DNA of 5,236 nucleotides from Bdellovibrionales bacterium (lineage in GTDB: Bacteria; Bdellovibrionota; Bdellovibrionia; Bdellovibrionales; JAMPXM01): NCBI GenBank assembly GCA_005792225.1, contig SXSP01000475.1, positions 1 to 5,236 of the forward strand, written 5' to 3'. Below, in pieces: positions 1 through 4,743 of the stretch. Within the stretch, counting starts at the first letter, position 1. The number at the start of each line of letters is the position of its first letter. The translations under genes and the position numbers were made by a program. The notes under the pieces were generated by a model, which ran no database searches, was not told the origin of the DNA, and saw only the letters and a program-made list of their open reading frames with translations.

Positions 1-1
1 G

Positions 2-811
2 AAACTGAAACGCGAGAACGACCGCGAAATCAGTCAGCTCGATCGCGATAACAAGACGATGATCCTCGAGAACCGCGAGAATGCCCTTCGCACCAACGAA
101 AAAATGCTGAAGGAATATTCCAAGGAAGCTCAGCGGGTTGAGTCCACCGGACAGAGCGATGTGAATCAGCGCCAAGAGAAGTTCGAGAAGCTACTCTCCA
201 AGCAAGAGAAAGACAACGCCGAGCGGTTGAAGCAGACGGAACTTGAACTCGCGCGCCAAGAATCGAAATTAAGAACGGAGCACGAAACGAAAGTCCAAGA
301 GCAGGTCGGCAAAATGGATCTTGAGCTCCAAAGCCAGACCGAGAGCTTTAAGCGGAGCTACGACATCAACGACAAGACCTACAAAGACTCGCTCGATAAC
401 CAAAAGCAAAACTACTTGAAGGCTCTCTACAAACAGCAGCAGCGCTATGACCAACAGCTGCGCTTCGACTCCTCCCGCTCGGGGGATCCCTTCTACAGCC
501 TCAAAACTTTCGATGCCCGCCTGTATGAGCGCGATGGTGGCTATTTCGTAAAAGGTAAGGTGCCTCCGTACGATCGAGAAACCGTCGAGGTTCGAGTGCA
601 AGACGATAAGATCGTCCTCAGCGCCCGACGTTCTTACGAAAACTCAGTCTCAGACGACGAAGAGAGACGAAGCACGAACACTTACCAAACGTATCGACAG
701 GAATTTAAACTCGGAGTGCCGGTCGTCGCGAAAGAAGCCGTGACGAAGGTTGAGGACGACGGGACGATCAACGTCTTCGTCCCGAAAAAAGGTCAAACTA
801 ATCGCGCTTAA
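2..811 (+). CDS. Coiled-coil protein with C-terminal alpha-crystallin/Hsp20-like domain (5' truncated by window)
   Basis: The reading frame is open to the left edge, so the true start lies outside; 269 residues are visible (residue 1 is the codon at 2-4). Residues 1 to about 155 are highly charged and rich in K, E, Q and R with few prolines or glycines, as in a long coiled coil. From about residue 165 the sequence becomes an alpha-crystallin-type beta-sandwich: GYFVKGKVPPYDRETVEVRV (180-199), then an acidic, serine-rich loop, YRQEFKLGVP (about 231-240), and the closing EDDGTINVFVPKK (251-263). These match the usual Hsp20 pattern of a first strand ending in a proline-containing turn, an F-x-L-P-like strand, and a final A-x-x-x-DG-x-(I/L)-x-V-x-x-PK strand. 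Small heat-shock proteins hold unfolding proteins without ATP, but they normally have a short N-terminal arm, so the long coiled coil is atypical. It may be a scaffold or filament-associated protein using an Hsp20 fold for binding (inference). No signal peptide can be judged. Confidence 0.85.
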   Translation, partial: KLKRENDREISQLDRDNKTMILENRENALRTNEKMLKEYSKEAQRVESTGQSDVNQRQEKFEKLLSKQEKDNAERLKQTELELARQESKLRTEHETKVQEQVGKMDLELQSQTESFKRSYDINDKTYKDSLDNQKQNYLKALYKQQQRYDQQLRFDSSRSGDPFYSLKTFDARLYERDGGYFVKGKVPPYDRETVEVRVQDDKIVLSARRSYENSVSDDEERRSTNTYQTYRQEFKLGVPVVAKEAVTKVEDDGTINVFVPKKGQTNRA

Positions 812-1043
812 GAAGGTAAGAAATCTCGGCCATCACGAAACGAAGGCGCGAGTGCAGCTCTTCGAGCTGAGAGAGATTCGAGCGCAACTGCACGAGAACA
901 TCCGTCGACGCACGAACATGATCATGCGCCATTTCGTTGTAAGCGCCACCGTAGACCGAAGACACGGACGCGCGGTTTGCCTCAGCGATTTTCTCAGGCG
1001 TTTGATTCGCTTTCGCTTCATTCGCCGCCGTGTTCAAGTTCAT
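798..1043 (-). CDS. Small helical hypothetical protein, 81 aa
   Basis: I do not recognise the family. The protein begins MNLNTAANEAKANQ and ends AEISYLLKRD. The N-terminal half is Ala/Asn-rich and has a central VYGGAYNEMAHDHV stretch. The C-terminal half (about residues 48-78) has a regular spacing of V, L, I and M that suggests an amphipathic helix or short coiled coil (QLRSNLSQLEELHSRLR). There is no signal peptide or membrane segment, so it is probably cytoplasmic. An in-frame ATG also exists at 1049, two codons upstream, but the strong AAAAGGGAG Shine-Dalgarno (1050-1058 on the minus strand) directly abuts that codon. It lies 6 nt from the ATG at 1043, so I chose 1043. The gene has its own promoter candidate and converges with the coiled-coil/Hsp20-like gene, overlapping its last 14 bp. 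A good ribosome site, a promoter and protein-like composition make this a real gene rather than a shadow. Confidence 0.72.
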   Translation of the reverse strand: MNLNTAANEAKANQTPEKIAEANRASVSSVYGGAYNEMAHDHVRASTDVLVQLRSNLSQLEELHSRLRFVMAEISYLLKRD

Positions 1044-1075
1044 CCGCATCTCCCTTTTGCCTACGTGCTACATCA

Positions 1076-1105
1076 ATCCTAGACAGCTCTAAAACAGCGT
1101 CTCAA
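1076..1105 (-). promoter_or_regulatory. Sigma-70-type promoter for the 81-aa protein gene
   Basis: On the minus strand a -35 box TTGAGA (1100-1105, 5 of 6 to TTGACA) is followed by an 18-nt spacer and a -10 box TAGGAT (1076-1081, 4 of 6 to TATAAT). Transcription would start near 1069, about 25 nt upstream of the ATG at 1043 and just before the strong Shine-Dalgarno. The position fits well, but the -10 box is imperfect, so this is a prediction from pattern only. Confidence 0.4.
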
Positions 1106-1128
1106 CTTAAATTACCTTACAAAGCCCG

Positions 1129-1191
1129 ACTCTGGTCTCGCTGGTTCCAGAGTGGAACTTTATTCAAAGCCTTAGAGTTCAAACCCTAGGC
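1129..1191 (-). terminator. Stem-loop cluster, likely transcription end of the matrixin gene
   Basis: Just downstream of the metalloprotease stop the minus strand can fold GCCTA-GGGT-TTGA-ACTC-TAAGGC (1169-1191; nine pairs with one bulge and one G-U pair), followed by TTTGAATAAAG. A second perfect stem, GTTCCA-GAG-TGGAAC (1144-1158), is followed on the plus strand by TTTATT. An alternative pairing, ACTCTGG (1129-1135) with CCAGAGT (1147-1153), competes with the second stem. The cluster sits between two same-strand genes that each seem to have their own expression signals, as expected of a terminator. The U-tracts are poor, so efficiency is uncertain. Confidence 0.38.
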
Positions 1192-1208
1192 CAAACCAAA
1201 CGAACCCG

Positions 1209-1820
1209 TCAGTACTCGCATCTTATTGATGCCAGGTCGTCCGAAGTTAAATCTCGGCGCAAAAACGCGCTTGGCAAGCTCTTGGCCATGACACTTTTCG
1301 CAGTTGAGTTGTGACCTAATCCAAGAACGTGGCCCAACTCGTGGAGAATCAGACTTTCGATGTCCACCCGGCCCTGAACCGTGTCATCACTCCAGAAGAA
1401 ATCAAAGTCTCGCTCATTCACCCGGATGTCCGCTTCGTAGATACGAGTTCCGGCCCAGTACACCGTTGTGCGAGCTTGCTCGTTGCTGCGATCGTCTTCC
1501 CAAGTCTTCAAGAAATAGATGACGTTCGCGCCGTCTTGCTGAGGACCGTTTTTGCCCTCGGTAATTCCACCGATTTTCAGGACTTCGCGACCGATATTCT
1601 TATTCCAAGTAGCAACAGCGGCTTTAATGGCGTCGTGATAGACGTCTGGGACCGAAGTATCGAGGTAGATGATGACCGTGTTGCTTCCGCTCCACGAGAC
1701 CCGCTGCTGCTCGCTATTCTGAACGAAGTTGCAAGACTCCTCAGGAGAGGATTTCACGCCGCAACCCTGCAACGCAAATCCAACTCCGATCAATATGAGT
1801 GCTGTGAGGAGCTTCCTCAT
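1209..1820 (-). CDS. Matrixin-like zinc metalloprotease lipoprotein
   Basis: This 203-residue protein is a predicted secreted zinc endopeptidase of the matrixin/metzincin type. The N-terminus MRKLLTALILIGVGFALQGC is a lipoprotein signal peptide: two basic residues, a hydrophobic stretch, and a lipobox L-Q-G-C with Cys20 as the lipidation site. Gly21 rather than Asp follows, which by the E. coli rule would favour the outer membrane. The metzincin zinc motif HELGHVLGLGH spans 160-170; His160, His164 and His170 would bind zinc and Glu161 would be catalytic. A Met-turn (SVMAKS, Met178) follows at the expected short distance. Upstream are conserved-looking fold elements: a VIIYLD strand near 50-55, an AVATWN helix near 69-74 and an ADIRVNE strand near 131-137. 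No propeptide or PRCGVPD-type cysteine switch is visible. The start at 1820 is preferred over an in-frame ATG at 1862, because only it precedes a proper signal peptide and has GGAGG upstream (11 nt away, slightly long). Substrate unknown. Confidence 0.88.
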   Translation of the reverse strand: MRKLLTALILIGVGFALQGCGVKSSPEESCNFVQNSEQQRVSWSGSNTVIIYLDTSVPDVYHDAIKAAVATWNKNIGREVLKIGGITEGKNGPQQDGANVIYFLKTWEDDRSNEQARTTVYWAGTRIYEADIRVNERDFDFFWSDDTVQGRVDIESLILHELGHVLGLGHNSTAKSVMAKSLPSAFLRRDLTSDDLASIRCEY

Positions 1821-2139
1821 TGTTGGTACAACCTCCGCCGGTGACAACACATCACAAGGCAAGAGTGAGGCCGAGCGCCCAAACCATCCGAGTTCTTCTA
1901 ACTAGCTAAAATTTCTCGCAATCCACTGACCTCTTCGGTTCCGTCTTGAAGCCCGCAGATGTCACAGAAATCCGTGCGAGTGAAAATTCAAGTCGAAATC
2001 TAGCAAGTTTTAGGGTGTAAACATCCGAAACGACTCTGATTTCTGACAGTGTCTAATCTGCGAACGCTGAAAATTCGAAAGAAGCCGCATTTTCGGCAGG
2101 TGTCGTTCCGCACCGGCTCCTCATGGAGTTTCGAAATTT

Positions 2140-2152
2140 TTCCGGTCCGGAA
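2140..2152. promoter_or_regulatory. 13-bp palindrome, possible activator-binding site
   Basis: TTCCGGTCCGGAA is a perfect inverted repeat around a central T. It is centred about 109 bp upstream of the transcription start predicted from the sigma-54-type element at 2229-2244. That is within the usual range for upstream activating sites of sigma-54 enhancer-binding proteins. The link is inference from position only. A GC-rich 13-mer with this symmetry can also arise by chance. Confidence 0.25.
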
Positions 2153-2228
2153 TCCAGGACACGCTCCAATACCATGCGTCAAAACGACATCAGAGGCCTT
2201 TTACCGCAGTTTTGGCCCCACTTTAGGC

Positions 2229-2244
2229 TGGCCCCGCCCTTGCT
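2229..2244 (+). promoter_or_regulatory. Sigma-54 (RpoN) -24/-12 promoter element
   Basis: The sequence TGGCCCCGCCCTTGCT matches the RpoN consensus TGGCACG-N4-TTGCW at nine of the eleven non-N positions plus the final W. The near-invariant GG (2230-2231) and GC (2242-2243) are separated by exactly 10 nt. Initiation would fall near 2255. No credible protein gene follows on the plus strand, so the product would be a non-coding RNA or a transcript running antisense into the response regulator gene. Sigma-54 promoters depend absolutely on an ATP-dependent activator; none is encoded in this window. Confidence 0.5.
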
Positions 2245-2269
2245 AAATATCAATTTGAGACGACCTTCC

Positions 2270-2303
2270 GGCTCTCTTCCACGATCGTGGAATCCTAAGA
2301 GCC
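2270..2303. other. Long imperfect hairpin (stem-loop 1)
   Basis: GGCTCT (2270-2275) pairs with AGAGCC (2298-2303). Inside it TTCCAC-GATC-GTGGAA (2277-2292) forms a second stem of six pairs with a GATC loop, giving a 12-bp two-part hairpin with an asymmetric internal loop (C2276 against TCCTA). It begins about 15 nt after the start predicted for the sigma-54-type promoter. No T-tract follows on either strand, so it is not a simple terminator. It fits a structured RNA domain. Confidence 0.45.
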
Positions 2304-2331
2304 ACCGCCCCACCAACACATCACGCCTATA

Positions 2332-2360
2332 CGGAGAGGGAGAAAACCTCCCTCGCTCCG
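2332..2360. other. GC-rich hairpin (stem-loop 2)
   Basis: CGGAG-AGGGAG (2332-2342) pairs with CTCCCT (2348-2353) and CTCCG (2356-2360). This gives 11 Watson-Crick pairs, a 2-nt bulge (CG) and an AAAAC loop. It lies 55 bp downstream of the response regulator stop and about 77 nt after the predicted sigma-54 start. Neither strand has a run of T directly after it, so a Rho-independent terminator is not well supported. It could protect the 3' end of the regulator mRNA or be part of a small RNA on the plus strand. Confidence 0.45.
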
Positions 2361-2414
2361 GCCTGCCCGACGAATGAACCAAAAAGGATTTAATGGGAGC
2401 TATAGCTCAGTGGC

Positions 2415-3119
2415 TTAGCCTTGGCGGTCAGCGTAGCGGTAACCGACGCCCCGTACGGTCTCGATGCGATTGCCGACTTCTCCGAGCTTTTTACGGAGGG
2501 AGGCCATGTGGACGTCGATCGTACGATCCGTCACATTCAGGTTTCCGAGAGCGCGCTCACGCAGTTTCTCACGAGTGAGCACTTGCCCGCTTTGCTTGAG
2601 AAGTTCACTCAAAATTTTGAACTCGGTGAGCGTCAGCGCGATTTCGATCTCATCGACCCAAACACGATGGGCGGAGAAATCCATGACGATGTTCTCACGC
2701 ACGATCCGATCTTTCGGATCCTTACTCGCGGCTCCCGGTCCCTCTTGGCCGAATGAAGATCGACGAGCGAGCGCTTTGATGCGCGCGGCGAGTTCCTTCG
2801 GATAAAAAGGTTTCGTGACATAGTCATCTGCGCCGACATCCAAGGCATTCACCTTTTCGTCTTCGCCCGAAAGCCCCGTAACCATGATGATCGGAAGAGT
2901 TGCGAAAAATTCGCTGCCGCGAACCTCGCGGACCGCTTCAACACCCGTCTTGCCCGGAAGAATTTGATCGAGAAGTAGAAGATCAGGTTGGTTGACGCGA
3001 ATGTCTTCGAGAATGTTCATACCGTTTTCGAAAGCCACGACTTGAAAACCTTCTTCTTCGAGAAGGTTCTTCAGGATGTCCCTGATATCGCGTTCGTCTT
3101 CGACAACCATTACCTTCAT
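2415..3119 (-). CDS. OmpR/PhoB-family response regulator (orphan in this window)
   Basis: The 234-residue protein has the standard two-domain layout of a phosphorylation-controlled transcription factor. Residues 1-120 form the receiver domain: acidic pocket Glu7/Asp8, phospho-acceptor Asp51 (LLLLDQILPG), switch Thr81 (IIMVTG), Tyr100 and Lys103 (DDYVTKPF). After a linker rich in G, A and S (about 121-137), residues 138-231 form the winged-helix DNA-binding domain. It carries LTLTEFKILSELL (162-174), a recognition helix around VTDRTIDVHMASLRKKLG (196-213) and the terminal wing ETVRGVGYRY (220-229), all typical of PhoB/OmpR. The frame extends 47 codons further upstream, but the ATG at 3119 starts the domain correctly (MKVMVVEDE) and has AAGGA 7 nt before it (3127-3131), so I chose it. 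No histidine kinase is adjacent on either side, so the partner and target genes are unknown. It is divergent from the isocitrate dehydrogenase gene, making that gene or its own promoter possible targets (inference). Confidence 0.95.
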   Translation of the reverse strand: MKVMVVEDERDIRDILKNLLEEEGFQVVAFENGMNILEDIRVNQPDLLLLDQILPGKTGVEAVREVRGSEFFATLPIIMVTGLSGEDEKVNALDVGADDYVTKPFYPKELAARIKALARRSSFGQEGPGAASKDPKDRIVRENIVMDFSAHRVWVDEIEIALTLTEFKILSELLKQSGQVLTREKLRERALGNLNVTDRTIDVHMASLRKKLGEVGNRIETVRGVGYRYADRQG

Positions 3120-3171
3120 GCGCTCGTCCTTAAAAACGTCCCGTGAATTGGACAGCAAAAGGTTTGCGGTA

Positions 3172-3206
3172 CTTCGACTCATCTTGAGATTCGCCGTGAG
3201 TCGAAG
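3172..3206. promoter_or_regulatory. 10-bp inverted repeat in the divergent regulatory region
   Basis: CTTCGACTCA (3172-3181) and TGAGTCGAAG (3197-3206) are perfect inverted copies separated by 15 nt, with arm centres 25 bp apart. They lie 53-87 bp upstream of the response regulator start codon. They could be an operator for a dimeric regulator or a stem-loop in the regulator's mRNA leader (10 pairs, 15-nt loop). If the longer 281-codon reading were real, the repeat would be inside coding sequence, another reason to prefer the shorter start. Confidence 0.4.
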
Positions 3207-3341
3207 GCTCCTTGCGCCTTGTGGCTTCATTCTGCCAAACAATTCGACGGAAATCCGCAAACTCTTTGAGAAATAATCCCTACTACTGTCATACGCCTCT
3301 CGCTAACTCCCTTCAAGCTCAAGAGATTGCTAAGACGGAGG

Positions 3342-3392
3342 ATGTTGCTTCCCGTCGTAGTCTCTCGTAAGTTGTATCAATGCGAAACATAG
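3342..3392 (+). CDS. Possible 16-codon upstream ORF overlapping the dehydrogenase start
   Basis: An ATG at 3342 directly follows GGAGG (3337-3341), the only good Shine-Dalgarno-like sequence near the dehydrogenase gene. It reads MLLPVVVSRKLYQCET and stops at TAG 3390-3392, 10 nt past the dehydrogenase ATG at 3380 and in another frame. Such an arrangement could couple translation of the two. Against it, GGAGG with zero spacing to ATG is poor; a TTG at 3345 (3 nt spacing) is the only in-frame alternative nearby. Without conservation data this remains a weak call. Confidence 0.2.
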   Translation: MLLPVVVSRKLYQCET

Positions 3393-4375
3393 CGATACTT
3401 CCAGGCGACGGCATCGGTCCCGAAATCATGAAGCAAGTATTAAGAATCTTGAAGGCGGTCGATGCACCCCTTACCTACATTGAAAAAGACGCCGGTCTCA
3501 CGGCTCTCGAAAAACATGGATCACTTCTCCCCGAAGACACGGTGAAGACGATTTCCGAATGCGGAATCGCTCTTAAGGGTCCCATCACGACTCCCGTCGG
3601 CGGCGGCTTCAAGAGTATAAATGTTTTGCTAAGACAGACTTTCGACCTCTACGCGAATGTTCGACCCGTTCGAAATCTCCCTGGAGTGAAAACAAAATAC
3701 GAGAACGTAGACCTGACGATCGTACGCGAAAACACCGAGGATCTTTACACGGGTGAGGAACGACAAGTCGATGCCGACACCGCCGAGAGCATCAAACGCA
3801 TCACCCGCAAAGGTTCCGAACGTATCGCCCGTTACGCTTTCAATTACGCGCGATTAAACAAAAGAAAGCGAGTCGCCGCCGTTCACAAGGCGAACATCAT
3901 GAAACTCTCCGACGGACTTTTTTTGAAAGTCTGCGGAGAAGTCGCGAAAGAGTTCCCCGAAATTGAGTTCCGCGACGTGATCATCGATAATTGCTGCATG
4001 CAGCTCGTGATTCGTCCCGAACAGTTCGACGTCATCGTGACGGAGAACCTCTACGGAGACATTTTGAGTGATCTCTGCGCGGGACTCGTGGGAGGCCTTG
4101 GGGTCGTGCCCGGTGCGAATATCGGAAAAGACGTCGCGATCTTCGAACCCGTGCATGGCTCGGCTCCTGATATTGCTGGTCAAGATAAAGCAAACCCTAC
4201 GGCCCTTCTTCAATCTGCGGTGCTCATGCTTCGTCACCTCGGCGAACAGGATCGCGCGGACCGAATCGTCAATGCGACGCTCAAGGTTCTTGCTCAGACT
4301 GATCTGCGGACGGGCGACCTCGGTGGCAAGGGCTCCACGACGTCATTCGGGGATGCCATCATCGCCGCTCTCTAA
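3380..4375 (+). CDS. NAD-dependent isocitrate dehydrogenase
   Basis: The enzyme would oxidatively decarboxylate isocitrate to 2-oxoglutarate in the TCA cycle, using NAD+ and a divalent metal, in the cytoplasm. The 331 residues are typical of the short, IDH3-like bacterial/mitochondrial type of the beta-decarboxylating dehydrogenase family. Visible signatures are LPGDGIGPEI (7-16), the substrate segment SINVLLRQTFDLYANVRP (79-96; Ser79, Asn81, Arg85, Arg95), VRENTEDLYTG (115-125; Arg116, Tyr123), Lys170 in HKANIMK, Asp203 in IIDNCCMQL, and metal-binding Asp227/Asp231 in YGDILSDL. The cofactor loop HGSAPDIAGQDKANP has Asp264-Ile265 where NADP-specific E. coli Icd has Lys-Tyr, which predicts NAD specificity. 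3-isopropylmalate or homoisocitrate dehydrogenase are related alternatives, but the NVLLRQTFDLYANVRP segment favours isocitrate. An in-frame stop (3368-3370) lies just upstream and no other start precedes 3380. The ribosome site is weak. The gene is divergent from the response regulator and is not followed by other TCA genes here. Confidence 0.9.
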   Translation: MRNIAILPGDGIGPEIMKQVLRILKAVDAPLTYIEKDAGLTALEKHGSLLPEDTVKTISECGIALKGPITTPVGGGFKSINVLLRQTFDLYANVRPVRNLPGVKTKYENVDLTIVRENTEDLYTGEERQVDADTAESIKRITRKGSERIARYAFNYARLNKRKRVAAVHKANIMKLSDGLFLKVCGEVAKEFPEIEFRDVIIDNCCMQLVIRPEQFDVIVTENLYGDILSDLCAGLVGGLGVVPGANIGKDVAIFEPVHGSAPDIAGQDKANPTALLQSAVLMLRHLGEQDRADRIVNATLKVLAQTDLRTGDLGGKGSTTSFGDAIIAAL

Positions 4376-4526
4376 ATTCGCGTATTTTGTCAGCCATTTT
4401 GGGGGATTAGACGCCGGGGTCGGCGAAATCTTCAATGATATCCGCAACGGGTGTTTGGCTTGGCATTTGAACATAGATCCTTCGAGCGCGGAGTCTCTTC
4501 CGAGATCCGCGAGCGAGGAACTTGCG

Positions 4527-4742
4527 ATGAAGAAGGCAAAGGCAGGCGAGCACTTGTCATCTCTGGTGGCGAGCAAACTGGATTGGGGCCTCTGGCTCCT
4601 CCTCCTCATTGCCGTTACGGTCTTGGGTCTCGCCATTCGTAATTCATCTGCGAGCTCAGCTCGCCACCTGCGCAATGATCCTTACGATGTCGGTGTTGAG
4701 CGCTCGCACGAAACGCACTCGCGCGTGGAGACAGGGCTTTAA
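4527..4742 (+). CDS. Small single-span membrane protein, 71 aa
   Basis: I do not recognise the family. The protein starts MKKAKAGEH, has one hydrophobic segment at about residues 20-37 (WGLWLLLLIAVTVLGLAI), and ends in a polar tail of about 34 residues containing NDPYDVGVERSHETHS. Basic residues before the membrane segment favour a cytoplasmic N-terminus with the tail outside the inner membrane. The lack of a signal-peptidase site after the segment suggests it stays anchored (inference). The ATG has AGGA 7 nt upstream (4516-4519). The frame is open far upstream, through the end of the dehydrogenase gene in another phase, but that part is a shadow. It is followed after one base by a second small membrane protein gene, so the two are almost certainly co-translated from one mRNA. 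Confidence 0.65.
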   Translation: MKKAKAGEHLSSLVASKLDWGLWLLLLIAVTVLGLAIRNSSASSARHLRNDPYDVGVERSHETHSRVETGL

Positions 4743-4743
4743 G

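Larger units (their letters stand above)
1821..2414. other. Long intergenic region between matrixin and response regulator genes
   Basis: About 590 nt without a convincing protein gene. Several open frames of 60-84 codons occur on both strands (for example 2000-2182 on minus and 2049-2246 and 2123-2377 on plus). They lack ribosome sites, overlap each other, and have low-complexity or Arg/Pro/Ser-rich translations typical of random frames. The left part (1821-2130) holds the 5' leader of the metalloprotease gene and nothing else I can name. The right part (2140-2410) is rich in symmetry: a 13-bp palindrome, a sigma-54-type promoter, two strong stem-loops and a 12-bp palindrome (GAGCTATAGCTC, 2397-2408) beside the regulator's stop codon. 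Confidence 0.7.

Noticed and set aside
1329..1844. 171-codon open frame on the plus strand
   Set aside because: It lies entirely opposite the metalloprotease gene, which has an intact zinc motif and signal peptide. The plus-strand translation shows no recognisable domain.
1821..1862. 14-codon N-terminal extension of the metalloprotease
   Set aside because: It would place acidic and polar residues before the lipoprotein signal, and its ATG lacks a ribosome site. The start at 1820 has GGAGG upstream.
1916..1932. Second sigma-54-like element on the minus strand upstream of the metalloprotease (AGGTCAGTGGATTGCG)
   Set aside because: GG and GC spacing is correct and TTGC is present, but the -24 block matches poorly (no TGGC), so it is not distinguishable from chance.
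2000..2377. Several 60-84 codon frames in the intergenic region on both strands
   Set aside because: None has a ribosome site or a protein-like composition, and they overlap each other in conflicting frames.
2395..2470. tRNA-like start GGGAGCTATAGCTCAGTGGC
   Set aside because: It resembles the acceptor and D-arm of a tRNA, but no matching D-stem partner, anticodon arm, GTTCGA-type T-loop or 3' acceptor partner follows. Most of the stretch is the 3' end of the response regulator gene on the other strand.
3120..3260. 47-codon N-terminal extension of the response regulator
   Set aside because: Receiver domains begin at the MKVMVVEDE strand. The ATG at 3119 has a well-placed AAGGA, and the extension covers an inverted repeat typical of non-coding DNA.
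4387..4440. Possible terminator after the dehydrogenase gene (GCCG-GGGT-CGGC)
   Set aside because: The stem is only four pairs and no T-tract follows, so it is too weak to call.
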